Below are positions 27,484 through 36,018 of a stretch of DNA of 64,000 nucleotides, one piece after another. The DNA comes from CAZYFH01 sp965249175 (lineage in GTDB: Bacteria; Acidobacteriota; Vicinamibacteria; Vicinamibacterales; UBA8438): contig OZ252227.1 in assembly GCA_965249175.1 (NCBI GenBank), forward strand, positions 1 through 64,000. Direction: 5' to 3'. Position numbers and translations under genes: made by a program. Each line of letters opens with the position of its first letter. Position 1 is the first letter of the stretch. The notes under the pieces were generated by a model, which made no database searches, had not been told where the DNA came from, and was given only the letters and a program-made list of their open reading frames with translations.

Positions 27484-28434
27484 TTATGCCTGATCACCGA
27501 CTGGCCAACCTTTCCGTGTTCGACGCCGCCGCATCGCGACCACCAGCCTCCCAAGCAATCCGCCTACCAGCAGGAGGGATCCACCTCCTATCGCGACAAG
27601 CACGGGCCGCAGGTACACGACCGTAAAGTGATCCCCGCGAGCGAACGGCCACACAACGCTTACGCGTGCGCTCAACATGGCGAGTTCCTCCACCGTGGCC
27701 GGTGCCAGTCCCAGGGGAACGCGGTCTCGCTCCACGTGCCCGCCCAGTATGACGCTGGGGTCCACGCCGTCGATGAAACGGGAGAGTCTGGCCACACTGT
27801 GCCGGAAGGCGGTCAGGTCGGTGATGTTGATCTGGCCGGGGATCATGGAGTCGCCCGACAGCACGGCCCGAGTTCGATGATCGAAGAGGGCAATGCTGTT
27901 GTCGTTGTGACCGGGGATGGGAAGGACCTCGATGAGCCGCTCCCCGAGATCAAACGAGGCAACACCTTGGGGCCACGCAACGAGATGCCAGAACTCCCGC
28001 ACCTCCTCCACGGTAGGACCGACGACCGTCGCCCCGGCAGCGGCCAGGGTCCCGTCACCACTCCGGTGGTCCAGATGGCTGTGCGTATGGACCACGGTGA
28101 GATCGGCGAACCCCAAGCCGCGCTCGGAAAGCTTCTGCGCGACCACGTCGGAAAGAAACACACCGTCCTGCGTGCCGCTGTCCACCAGGAGCGCGCGCTC
28201 CGTTCCAATCAGGAGATAAAGGAAGGGGGCCTCCCGATCGACGCACGGGGACTCTCGGAGCACGAATGTGACCTCATCCAGCGGTTCGATCCGAATGGGT
28301 TCCTCAATGGCGTCGCATCGCACCGGTGAAAGCCAAGGCTCGTCGAGCACCGTGAGCTGGGCCGACACATCCATCGGGCCGAGTGCGACGCGCACCAACA
28401 GCAGAGTGATGCCCCAACGCCAAGCACTCGTCAT
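27484..28434 (-). CDS. Metallo-beta-lactamase-fold hydrolase, membrane-anchored
   Basis: About 317 residues from MTSAWRWGITLLLVRVALG, which is a signal peptide. The metal site HTHSHLDHRSGD is the canonical HxHxDH motif with one His replaced by Ser context, followed by GHNDNSIALFD and SGDSMIPGQ and a final GGHVERD histidine. There is one C-terminal transmembrane segment (PVLVAIGGGSLLLVGGLLG) with an RRRRTRK cytosolic tail. The active site is therefore periplasmic. The substrate is unknown; lactonase-, glyoxalase- or sulfatase-type hydrolysis would all fit. Confidence 0.75.
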   Translation of the reverse strand: MTSAWRWGITLLLVRVALGPMDVSAQLTVLDEPWLSPVRCDAIEEPIRIEPLDEVTFVLRESPCVDREAPFLYLLIGTERALLVDSGTQDGVFLSDVVAQKLSERGLGFADLTVVHTHSHLDHRSGDGTLAAAGATVVGPTVEEVREFWHLVAWPQGVASFDLGERLIEVLPIPGHNDNSIALFDHRTRAVLSGDSMIPGQINITDLTAFRHSVARLSRFIDGVDPSVILGGHVERDRVPLGLAPATVEELAMLSARVSVVWPFARGDHFTVVYLRPVLVAIGGGSLLLVGGLLGRLVVAMRRRRTRKGWPVGDQA

Positions 28435-28513
28435 CAGGGAATCGACACGCCTGTTTCTTCCACCCCGTAGATGTGCCCGATGTTGGGATGGTTCAGCGAG
28501 GCGAGGACTTTGG

Positions 28514-28900
28514 TCAGGCGACTGTAGCCTCGCCAAAGCTGAGCTCGTTTCCGGCCGAGTCCCGCAGCCTGAAGTCCCTCATCCCATACGGCCGGTCACC
28601 GAGTGGGACCTCAATCGTTGCGCCCGCTTCGGTCGCCAGCCGGTAGTACTCGTCAACCCCGGACATCTGGAAGTACACCCTCGAAGGGCGTGACTCCTGG
28701 GATCCGTCGCGTTGCGCCAGATTGACCTCTACCCGATCGCGGCAGACGCTTGCGAGATGCGGCGGATCGCCCCAACTCCAACCGACGTCGAAGCCCAGCA
28801 CCCGTTGGTAATAGCTCAACGCCGAGGCCAGATCGTCAACCGACAGAATCGGCACCGCGGCTTCAAGGATCGGTGACTTTTCGCCCGTTTCCGAGTCCAT
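28514..28900 (-). CDS. VOC (glyoxalase/bleomycin-resistance) family protein
   Basis: About 128 residues. The start MDSETGEKSP is chosen because GGGGGAG lies just upstream. The typical single-module VOC pattern is visible: VPILSVDDLASALSYYQRVLGF, YFQMSGVDEYYRLATEAGA and FRLRDSAGNELSFGE (C-terminal metal-ligand Glu). The usual first His ligand is not obvious. It could be an isomerase, a dioxygenase-like enzyme or an antibiotic-binding protein. Confidence 0.8.
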   Translation of the reverse strand: MDSETGEKSPILEAAVPILSVDDLASALSYYQRVLGFDVGWSWGDPPHLASVCRDRVEVNLAQRDGSQESRPSRVYFQMSGVDEYYRLATEAGATIEVPLGDRPYGMRDFRLRDSAGNELSFGEATVA

Positions 28901-28977
28901 CTCACTCCCCCATTGTGTCAACTGGCCGATCGCAGAGTAGACCAGAGCACGGATGGCGCGCCACGATGGTAATCAGG

Positions 28978-29959
28978 CTATCGTCCAGACTGCGGCGTCG
29001 GTGGCGGGCTTTCCCGGAGCTGTCGGCCTATCCACTCTTCCACTAGCTCGTATACGCCCTCGGCCGTTGTCCCGTTGATCCGGAGACCGTGGTCCGCGTT
29101 GTCAAACACCGTGTAGGTGAAGTCTCTCTCGTCGCCCTCGATGAGCTCGTCGAGGATGCGCACGCTCTCGCGGGTGGGCTGGCTGCGATCCTCCGCTCCG
29201 TAGAGCCACAATCCCGGCACCGTGACCCGCTCGAGGTACGGACGAGGATCGAAGAGCGAGGGGCCTCGCTCCGCCAGCCGGCGGGAGATCTCCTCCAACG
29301 AGAGGTCCCGGTAGATCCAGCGCCAGAAGGGATCGTCGCCGGAGAGCCGACTGAAGTAGCCCTCCTCCCCGAGCGTGACGGTCGCGCCCGACAGGACAAC
29401 GGTGAACGACACGTCAGGCGACTCGGCCGCTGCGACCGGGATGATCCATCCTGCTTGGCTTTGCCCGAGTAGTCCGATCCGCGAACCGTCGATCTCATCG
29501 CGGGTCTTCAAGTAGCGCACACCCGCGACGGCGTCACGCGCCAGAAGCGGGATGTCGATGTCGAAGCCACCGATGTAGCGACCCCCGGATGCTCCGACGC
29601 CGCGCTTGTCGTACGACAGACACGCGAGCCCCCACTCGGTGAACCGCCGTGCCCACGGCTCCAACCGCTCCGCCGTCGTCTGTCCCGAGCCGTCCAACAA
29701 GCACGATCGCGGGATGTGGCCCCGGCGCTCGTGGCATCCACAAGATGCCCGACAACTGCACGTCCTGACTGGCGTACACCACCCGTTCCCGGTCGTAGCT
29801 GGCCGCCTCGGGCACGGGAGGGTCGTTCTGCGCGCAGGCCGCGACCAGGGTGAGGACGAGGAGGAGCAACGGTGAGACACGCCGACCGATGACAAGTCTT
29901 GCGGTCACGCTGGTGACGAGTCGTCGAGCCGACCGCCCGAGCCGCGTGCGTCCCCGCAA
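28978..29959 (-). pseudogene. Alpha/beta hydrolase lipoprotein, frameshifted
   Basis: The N-terminus (29959 to about 29700) has a lipoprotein signal LLLVLTLVAACAQND and the segment LSGILWMPRAPGPHPAIVLV. The body continues in a second frame with DGSGQTTAERLEPWARRF, LSYDKRGVGAS, the nucleophile elbow GLLGQSQAGW and the acid/His region NADHGL. A single extra G around 29700 explains the switch. If intact it would be a secreted serine hydrolase of the dienelactone/prolyl-oligopeptidase-like type. It is 3 bases downstream of the membrane-protein gene at 29963. Confidence 0.75.
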
Positions 29960-29962
29960 CCC

Positions 29963-30463
29963 TTAGGCCGCGCTGCCAAACCGCTCGGAGAGTCTCTCTT
30001 CCACCCAATCGACCGGCGAGAACGCAATGCAGACCAGGTGTGTGCGCCGGCCAAATACCATCCCTGGCAGTGTCATTACCTCACACCCGGCGTCATTCCG
30101 AAGTGCCGTGAACAGCAAGGAGACGCCAACGAACAGCAACGTGCCGAGCCGGCCAGGCGCGGGGCTCAGCCCGAATACCAGTGCCACGGGCGTCACGGCC
30201 AGAAGCGCCCCGATCCAGCGATTGATCGACCTGACGAAGCGCACGATGACGAGATGGACAGCGGCATAGAACGCGAACTCGCCCACCACGACGCTCGCCA
30301 CCATGACCGTGAGCGCCAGTTCGTTCCCGACGAGATGCCTCCCGCCCTCCGCGACGAGCAACACACCCAACAGCAGACGCAGCGCCCGGCCCACCGGCCG
30401 CGCGCTGATCCCGTCGCCAGTCACAACACGCCTCTTGAGACGCGTGGCGTCGCCACGGGGCAC
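29963..30463 (-). CDS. Membrane protein of unknown function
   Basis: 166 residues with four hydrophobic segments (ALRLLLGVLLVAEGG, ALTVMVASVVVGEFAFYAAV, WIGALLAVTPVALVFGL, GTLLFVGVSLLFTAL) and a C-terminal soluble tail rich in FGRRTHLVCIAFSPVDWVEERL. No family recognised. It is directly upstream of the hydrolase gene and probably co-transcribed. Confidence 0.6.
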   Translation of the reverse strand: MPRGDATRLKRRVVTGDGISARPVGRALRLLLGVLLVAEGGRHLVGNELALTVMVASVVVGEFAFYAAVHLVIVRFVRSINRWIGALLAVTPVALVFGLSPAPGRLGTLLFVGVSLLFTALRNDAGCEVMTLPGMVFGRRTHLVCIAFSPVDWVEERLSERFGSAA

Positions 30464-30683
30464 GTCCGAAACTGCATGGCTCTCATCGTAGCGAGGGGCG
30501 CTCGAGCACGCATGTGCCAGCCGTCACGGCCCGCCACCGTGACCTTCGGCAGGGGTAGGAGCGGCGTGACTTTCAGCACATGTGCGCCGTAGCCGACATG
30601 GATACAGTCGAGCGAGGGCCTGGTGACGGCCTCTGCCTGAGTGTCGATGACGCGAATCCGCCGGTGATCGACGGGAGGATGCC

Positions 30684-30770
30684 ATGATCAAGTTGTTCTG
30701 CGCGGCACTGTGTGGGCTGGCCTGTCTGTGGTGCGCGGCCGCATTCGTGGCCGTCGCGTTCTTCTGGTAG
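30684..30770 (+). CDS. 28-residue cysteine-rich membrane miniprotein
   Basis: A short ORF starting MIKLFCAALCGLACLW and ending VAFFW, almost entirely one hydrophobic helix with four Cys. A strong ribosome-binding site (GGGAGG) lies about 6 bases before the ATG. It sits alone on the plus strand between two minus-strand genes. Start, RBS and hydrophobicity support it; no homology is known to me. Confidence 0.45.
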   Translation: MIKLFCAALCGLACLWCAAAFVAVAFFW

Positions 30771-30810
30771 TCCGCGCGAGCCGCCGCCTCGTACTGGGGT
30801 CGATCCAGTG

Positions 30811-31454
30811 CTACTGGATCAGCCCGAGCTCGACCGCCTTCAACACGCATCGCGTGCGGTCGCGGACCCCGAGCTTGGACAGAATGCTCGAGATGTGGTT
30901 CTTGACAGTGCCTTCAGCCAGATCGAGCGCGCCCGCGATCTCTCGGTTGCTGTAGCCGCCGGCCATGAGCCGGAGGATCTCCGTCTCACGCGCGGTCAAG
31001 GGGTCCGGCGGATCGAGGCTGGGGAACTCGCGAGGGACGCCATGCAATCCCTTGAGGATGCGATCCGTCACCGCGGGCTGGATCATCGTGCCACCCTCGG
31101 CGACCGTGCGGATCGCGCCCGTCAGCTGGTCCAACGTGACATCCTTCAGCAGAAAGCCCTTCGCGCCCGCGCGGATCCCGTCGAGCACCGTACTCTCGTC
31201 ATCGAACGTGGTCAGGATGATGGTGGGCGGCAGGCGGCGCTGGGCGCCGAGCTGCGTCAGGACGCCCAACCCGTCGAGCCTGGGCATCCGCATATCCAAG
31301 AGCACCACGTCCGGGTCGCGTCGGGAATGCGCCGCACGGCGTCCTCCCCATCGACGGCCTCGGCCACGACCTCGATGTCGTCGACGAGATCGAGCAACGT
31401 CCGCAACCCCTGGCGGACGATGGTTTGATCTTCGACCAGGCACACGCGTATCAC
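30811..31454 (-). pseudogene. NarL-family response regulator, frameshifted
   Basis: The GTG start overlaps the kinase stop by 4 bases (GTGA). The receiver domain begins VIRVCLVEDQTIVRQGL in one frame to about 31325, then continues in another with the phospho-acceptor motif VVLLDMRMPRLDG and the conserved Lys (GFLLKDV). A LuxR-type HTH ends the protein (LTARETEILRLM, SNREIAGALDLAEGTVKNHI). One indel near the codons for RIPDA separates the frames. It would pair with the adjacent kinase to control unknown targets. Confidence 0.85.
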
Positions 31455-32632
31455 GGCGTGCCTCCGCTGAACGGGATCCAGGCGTCGAGACGAAATCCGT
31501 GGTACGGACGCGCGTCGATCTCGAGGCGACCGCCGAAATGCTCCAAGCGATCTCGCATCCCCTTGAGCCCTTGGCCCAACGTCCAGTTCTTGGTGGCTCT
31601 GCCATCGTCGTGCGCCTGGACATGCACCCCGTCCTCGGTCCGCACGAACTCGATCCACAGGTTGTCAGCACTCGCATGCCTGACCGTATTGGTCACGATT
31701 TCCTGCACGCAGCGGACCAGCGCGTGCGCACGCTCCGGGTCGGTCACCGTCAGGTCCTCAGGAAGGCTGAGATGCACCGTTGGGTGGGGAATCTCCGTCA
31801 CCAGGGGCGTGAGGGCTTTGGTCACGTCCAGGGTGTCCTGTCCCCTGAGAGAGCTGACGGCCTCTCGCACATCGCTGAGGAGCAGTGTCGTGAGCGACTG
31901 GCACGTGCGGATCTCATCCAGCGGTTTGCCCAGTGCCTGATGGCGGGCGGCCTCGAGATGCAGGCTCAACCCGGTCAGATGATGCCCCAGGAGGTCGTGG
32001 AGCTCCTGGGAGATCCGCACACGCTCCGACATCCGGCTGCTGTCGGCGAGGAGCGCCTGCGTCGCGCGAAGCTGGGCGTTGGTGCTGGCGAGCTCGTCGC
32101 CGGCCCGCGCCTGGCTGGCCGCCATACGCGCGGTCAGCAGGGCCAAGGACGAATACGGGAGCGTGAGGGCGCCGATCCACCAGAGCGCCATGATGATGCC
32201 AAAGTGGTCGATGGCGATCCAGCCTTGAACGGCTGATTGCAGCAGCACCAGACCGATGCTCAGGGGGAGCGGAAACAGCAGTCCAATCTGCGCGGCGACC
32301 ACAACCAGCTGCGTCGTCTCGTATCCACTGCACACGAGCGAGAACATCACCATTGCCGCCACGGCCTGCACGCCGACCAGGAGTCTGGCCCTGGTGTGGA
32401 GCCGATCGATGCCAACGGCGGCGGCGGTGAGCCAGAACGCGATGGCGTAGCACACCGCGGCCGCGAGCCAGACCCACAGCGCGCTCAGCGACAGCGTGGG
32501 CAACTCGCTGGGGATGAGTCGCACGCCCAACAGCATTGACACGGCCGGAAGTGCTGCGAGGGTCAGCGTGACGACGCCCGCGCTTCGGAGGAGGTTCTGC
32601 GCTGTTCGCTGGCGTCGGTGGGCGGTGGACAT
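31451..32632 (-). CDS. NarL/DesK-type sensor histidine kinase
   Basis: About 393 residues from MSTAHRRQRTAQ (TGGAGG lies 8 bases upstream). Six hydrophobic segments form the sensor region, followed by a coiled linker. The HisKA_3 motif RISQELHDLLGHHLTGL carries the phospho-His, and the HATPase domain shows QEIVTNTVRHA and GQGLKGMRDRLEHFGG. It begins 20 bases after the merB stop on the same strand, so it may be read through from the mercury operon. Whether it senses mercury or redox stress is unknown. Confidence 0.9.
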   Translation of the reverse strand: MSTAHRRQRTAQNLLRSAGVVTLTLAALPAVSMLLGVRLIPSELPTLSLSALWVWLAAAVCYAIAFWLTAAAVGIDRLHTRARLLVGVQAVAAMVMFSLVCSGYETTQLVVVAAQIGLLFPLPLSIGLVLLQSAVQGWIAIDHFGIIMALWWIGALTLPYSSLALLTARMAASQARAGDELASTNAQLRATQALLADSSRMSERVRISQELHDLLGHHLTGLSLHLEAARHQALGKPLDEIRTCQSLTTLLLSDVREAVSSLRGQDTLDVTKALTPLVTEIPHPTVHLSLPEDLTVTDPERAHALVRCVQEIVTNTVRHASADNLWIEFVRTEDGVHVQAHDDGRATKNWTLGQGLKGMRDRLEHFGGRLEIDARPYHGFRLDAWIPFSGGTP

Positions 32633-32652
32633 GCTGGCGTGCCTCCAGGCGG

Positions 32653-33512
32653 CTAGCGCGCCGCGAGCTGCTCCAGGAACTCGCGGATGGGCACCTGGGT
32701 CAAGTCCCGATACTCCGGACGTTCGGTCAACCACTCCTCGACGTGCTCTTCTGACCAGAAGAGATTGTCGACCGCTCAACCACCGCCTTGCTGCAGCCAG
32801 ACGCCGTCCGGATCCAGATGGGCGATCTCCCCGTGGTTGACCTCCACGTCGATCGGAAGCCAGCAGTGCGAACAGGAGTCTTCAATGGCGATCTGTTTGT
32901 CTTCGTAGTCGTCGCTGTTGACCAACAGCAGAAAGTCGACCGCTCACCACACGTCGAAGGGTCGCTCCCCCTCGATCCGCACCGTATGGAAATTGTGGCG
33001 CAGCGGCCCTCCCCACGGCTCGTAATCAGCGACCAGGGAAAATCCCAGTGTGTGGCTCGCGTCCCGCCCGAGCAGCCCGGCCTCCGCCATGAACGCCAGG
33101 CGGCCCTGCAGGCGTTCCCGAGGGATGGCGATCGCGCGCGTCACGTCCTCGGGCCCAGGTGTCTGGCCCTGCTTCTCGTGGCTTTGGATCAGGAACTTGG
33201 CAATCCGCTTCTCCTCGTTCGTGAGGATGTAGTTGTTGGCACCCCAGAACCGAAGATTTTGGCCAGCTCGGGATGGTCGCGGAAGTGCTGGCCGATTTCC
33301 AGACGCAGCGCGTCATTGGGGTCGATACCGAGGTTGGCCATCGCCAACGGAATGCTCGTCGACCGGAACTGCTGGGCCCAGTCGTCAAGGAGGTACTCGA
33401 CGACGCGCTGGGCATCACTCGAGAGACCCTGAGCGGTCGCCCGGTAGAACCCTCCGATGCCCAGCGCGACGAGCAGCGCACCCACCGCGAGAAGCCGACG
33501 CCGTCTGCGCAG
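32653..33512 (-). CDS. merB: Organomercurial lyase (MerB) with two predicted selenocysteines; one frameshift
   Basis: MerB breaks carbon-mercury bonds with Cys96, Asp99 and Cys159 (R831b numbering). Here RIEGERPFDVW is followed by UGA (32946-32944) and AVD, so UGA sits at Cys96 and the Asp is kept. A second UGA (32778-32776) precedes AVDNLFWSEEHVEEW, aligning with Cys159. The frame is open through both UGAs to TAG at 32653. Each UGA is followed by a stem-loop with a GGUC apical loop about 20 nt on, as in bacterial SECIS elements. The N-terminus has a basic hydrophobic anchor (RRRRRLLAVGALLVALGIGG) and helical region (LAMANLGIDPNDAL). A one-base deletion near 33250 separates it from WGANNYILTNEEKRIAKFL. 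The start is unclear: AGGAGG at 33518-33523 precedes a CTG at 33512; a GTG lies at 33485. Confidence 0.8.
32746..32763 (-). promoter_or_regulatory. Predicted bacterial SECIS element for merB UGA 2
   Basis: On the mRNA strand the hairpin CTCTTCT-GGTC-AGAAGAG has a perfect 7-bp stem. The loop G lies 20-21 nt after the UGA at 32778-32776. The GGUC loop matches the one I recall for the E. coli fdhF SECIS, which SelB recognises. Confidence 0.8.
32914..32929 (-). promoter_or_regulatory. Predicted bacterial SECIS element for merB UGA 1
   Basis: On the mRNA strand GCTGTT-GGTC-AACAGC has a perfect 6-bp stem plus a flanking wobble pair. The loop G lies 21-22 nt after the UGA at 32946-32944. It has the same GGUC loop as the second element. 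Confidence 0.8.
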
Positions 33513-33536
33513 GCCGTCCTCCTGTTCTCTCGGCGC

Positions 33537-33975
33537 TCACGGAGCCGAGGGCGACTCGAGGAGCTGCACGTCGCGCGCGAGGCGGTCCGTCAAGCTCTCG
33601 AGATCACCGACGTATCGCTGGTAAATGGCTCCGTCCGTACCCACGAGCAAATACGTCGGGAAGCCGATCACGTCCAAGTGATACGCAACGTCATCAGCGG
33701 CGACGACCATTCGGTAGTCGATGTCGTAGCCCTCGAGAAACGCGGCGACCTCGTCTCTCGTTCCTGAGTGGACCGCGACTCCGATCACCTCGACGTTGCG
33801 CCCCGCGAACTCGCGAGCGAGCGTGTTGAGCGTGGGGAACGCGTCGATACACGGTCGACACCACCGCCCAGACATCGAGTAGCACGATGCGGCCTTTGAG
33901 ATCGAATCCATGGAACGGTGCACCGTTCAACGTCGTCGCGTCGAAATCGATCGCGAGACGGTCATCGGTCGGTCC
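33537..33975 (-). pseudogene. TlpA-like thiol-disulfide oxidoreductase, C-terminal part (IS-interrupted and frameshifted)
   Basis: From the IS boundary the frame reads LAIDFDATTLNGAPF then LKGRIVLLDVWA. After a 2-base loss near 33870 it continues in another frame as WCRPCIDAFPTLN (CxxC active site), then FLEGYDIDYRMV and VIGFPTYLLVGTDG (cis-Pro region), to TGA at 33537. It is a periplasmic thioredoxin-fold reductase that could keep MerP or MerB selenol/thiols reduced. It ends 25 bases before the merB start candidate. The signal peptide is on the other side of the IS (35448-35540). Confidence 0.8.
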
Positions 33976-35382
33976 CTAGCAGCCCGTGGTGAAAACGCCC
34001 TTTCGTAGGTCGAGGGGCATGTGTTCGTGACACCGTGTCATAAGGTCGAGAAACGACGAGTGCGGCAGATCTTGCGCATCTCGCGCCCACGCGGGCGATA
34101 CGAGGGTCCAGAGGCGGCCAAGATCAGCGATCAAGGCCTCGAAGACGGCGACCGCGCGGCCTTGGAGGCTCCGCGGCGTGCCGACGCCCGTCAGCTGCCG
34201 CATGAGGAGCCCAAGATTGAACCCGCAGACGTGCACAAGCACGCGCTTGAGGATGTTGGGATGCCCACGCAGATGCACCCGGCGCAGCCGCCCGGTCTCG
34301 TAGAGATGCGCGTTGGGGCGTTCGAGCAACTCGCCCCGCCGTCGCAGCAGCCGTTGCCCACGCGTGCCCCGAATGCGCCGACGGTTCGCGTACACGGCGT
34401 CGCGCGCCGCCGCCTTGCCTGTCCAGTTGCGTCGCCCGCGGTCCGGCTCCGAAACATAACTGCGCACGCCGAGCGCGGCGAACGCCACCATCGTCTCGTT
34501 ACTGTGATACCCCTTGTCCCCGACGACCTCGGCGATACCGGCGCCGGCCGGCAGGACGGCTTCGACGTGGTCGGCCGCCGTGATCAGGGTCTCGACCATC
34601 GTCGTCGTATCGCCGTCGTCGGCATCCTGCACGGTGACGCCGACGATGGCCCCCGTCTCCAGGTCCACCGCATGCTCCGCGGTGTGCGCCAAGTGCGTGC
34701 GCCCGTCCTTCAGCTTCGTGATCTTCGCGTCCGGATCCTGCGGATGCGTCCAGTCGTCGTTGGAGCCTTTCTTCTTCCGTTTCCGGTCGAACCGGGCCAG
34801 CTCAGCGCGGGTCGGCGTGACGATGCCGGACGCCTCGGCCAGCCCGGTCAGAAACGCCTCGTAGCCTTCGCCCGTGTCCCGGCGCACGATACTCCGCAAT
34901 GCGGCGTTCGCTTCCAACGTCGTGGCATCGATGCCGAGGGTCCGCCCGGTCACGAGCTGGGCGTCGGCCAGTTGCTGCAGCACCCACGTGAACACCGCTT
35001 GATGGGTCTCGACGTCGATCAGGCGCCGGGTGCGCGACAGCGTCGAGTGATCCGGCGGCGCCTCGTGCAGCTCGAGGTCCAGAAACTGCCGGATGCTCAG
35101 CGAATCGGCCGCCCGCCACGCGATCGCCCGCTCCGAGTCCAGCCCTTCGAAGTAGCCGAGCATCAGCAGCCGGAAGTACCGCCCCGGCGCCAGACTCGGA
35201 CGACCGACGCCGTCCGCGTAGAACGGCGCGCATTGCGCCTCGACGAACGCGTCGAAGCCCGTGTCATCGAGGATCCGATTCAATCGCTGATAGAACGGAT
35301 GCGCCGCACTGCGAGGCAGGTCGCTGGTGGGAACCCACATCGATGCTTGCCGCGCCCGGCGTCGTCGTTTGCCCATCGCCAT
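33976..35382 (-). CDS. DDE transposase of the IS1182/IS5-like element, copy 2
   Basis: 468 residues, identical to copy 1, with the stop codon again formed by the terminal CTAG. It is on the same strand as the mercury operon. Confidence 0.92.
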   Translation of the reverse strand: MAMGKRRRRARQASMWVPTSDLPRSAAHPFYQRLNRILDDTGFDAFVEAQCAPFYADGVGRPSLAPGRYFRLLMLGYFEGLDSERAIAWRAADSLSIRQFLDLELHEAPPDHSTLSRTRRLIDVETHQAVFTWVLQQLADAQLVTGRTLGIDATTLEANAALRSIVRRDTGEGYEAFLTGLAEASGIVTPTRAELARFDRKRKKKGSNDDWTHPQDPDAKITKLKDGRTHLAHTAEHAVDLETGAIVGVTVQDADDGDTTTMVETLITAADHVEAVLPAGAGIAEVVGDKGYHSNETMVAFAALGVRSYVSEPDRGRRNWTGKAAARDAVYANRRRIRGTRGQRLLRRRGELLERPNAHLYETGRLRRVHLRGHPNILKRVLVHVCGFNLGLLMRQLTGVGTPRSLQGRAVAVFEALIADLGRLWTLVSPAWARDAQDLPHSSFLDLMTRCHEHMPLDLRKGVFTTGC

Positions 35383-35451
35383 GCGCGACAGTGTAGTACG
35401 CGGGATCGATCGTGTCGATCCCTAATAGGGACTTTCACCACGGGCTGCTAG
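33976..35451 (-). mobile_element. IS1182/IS5-like insertion sequence, copy 2
   Basis: Identical to the copies at 4062 and 53053, with the same CTAG-bounded ends. It splits the TlpA-like gene of the mercury operon between the signal peptide and the mature domain, and should reduce transcription of the downstream merB unless it supplies outward promoter activity. Confidence 0.92.
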
Positions 35452-35540
35452 GCGCCTGCCGACGTGGTTGAAATGGCCAGCGCAACCGCGAGGGCGACGA
35501 CACCACACAGCCGCCGGGCAGCCCCCCAATACGGGCTCAT
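35448..35540 (-). pseudogene. TlpA-like gene, signal-peptide part
   Basis: ATG with a good RBS (GAGAGGTG about 7 bases upstream) encodes MSPYWGAARRLCGVV then ALAVALAISTTSAGA, a Sec signal with an AGA cleavage site. The next codon is the TAG in the IS-end CTAG. The frame is the same as that of the thioredoxin domain at 33975, which supports one original gene. But a simple CTAG target duplication would have put an amber codon in the original, so the flanks may have been rearranged. Confidence 0.65.
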
Positions 35541-35649
35541 AGTCGAGCACCTCTCGTCACGAGCTTCGCCTCATCACAAATATAGGACTAGCGGCGAGGA
35601 CCGGACATGTGCCAGAAGTCATGGGAAGCCTCCACCACCGGCGACGACA

Positions 35650-36018
35650 CTAGAAGCGTTGCAGGACAACTGCAGTCCAGGAGGGAAAGAATCTCAGCAG
35701 CAAGGCCACCGCGACGATGACGGTTGCGATACCGAGCATCGTTCGGGTCGTCCGTTCGCCCACAAGCCGACAACCGGCCGTGTCGCACCGGCGACGCTCA
35801 CGGAAATAAAGTGCGTGCGCACCCGCCAATCCGACCACGCCCAGCGGCAACGTGATCCACTCGTAGCGCATCATCGTCATCATCAGGCCAGCGCCGGCAA
35901 CACCAACGCCAATCAATGTCAGCGGAAGCAAACAGCAGCTTGCGGCGAGCAGCGCAGCGACCAGGCCGGTGGCGCCAGGCAGCCGCTCGCCGAGTGCCAT
36001 GTCAGGCACCCGGGCCAT
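35650..36018 (-). CDS. merT: MerT mercuric ion transporter
   Basis: 116-122 residues. A start at 36000 (1 base after the merP stop) is as likely as 36018. Three hydrophobic segments are seen. The vicinal Cys pair in the first helix (LLAASCCLLPLTLIGVG) and a cytoplasmic-loop pair (RRCDTAGCRL) are the two mercury-relay sites known in MerT. It moves Hg(II) from periplasmic MerP across the inner membrane. All Cys here are ordinary TGC/TGT codons. It is coupled to the upstream merP. Confidence 0.85.
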   Translation of the reverse strand: MARVPDMALGERLPGATGLVAALLAASCCLLPLTLIGVGVAGAGLMMTMMRYEWITLPLGVVGLAGAHALYFRERRRCDTAGCRLVGERTTRTMLGIATVIVAVALLLRFFPSWTAVVLQRF

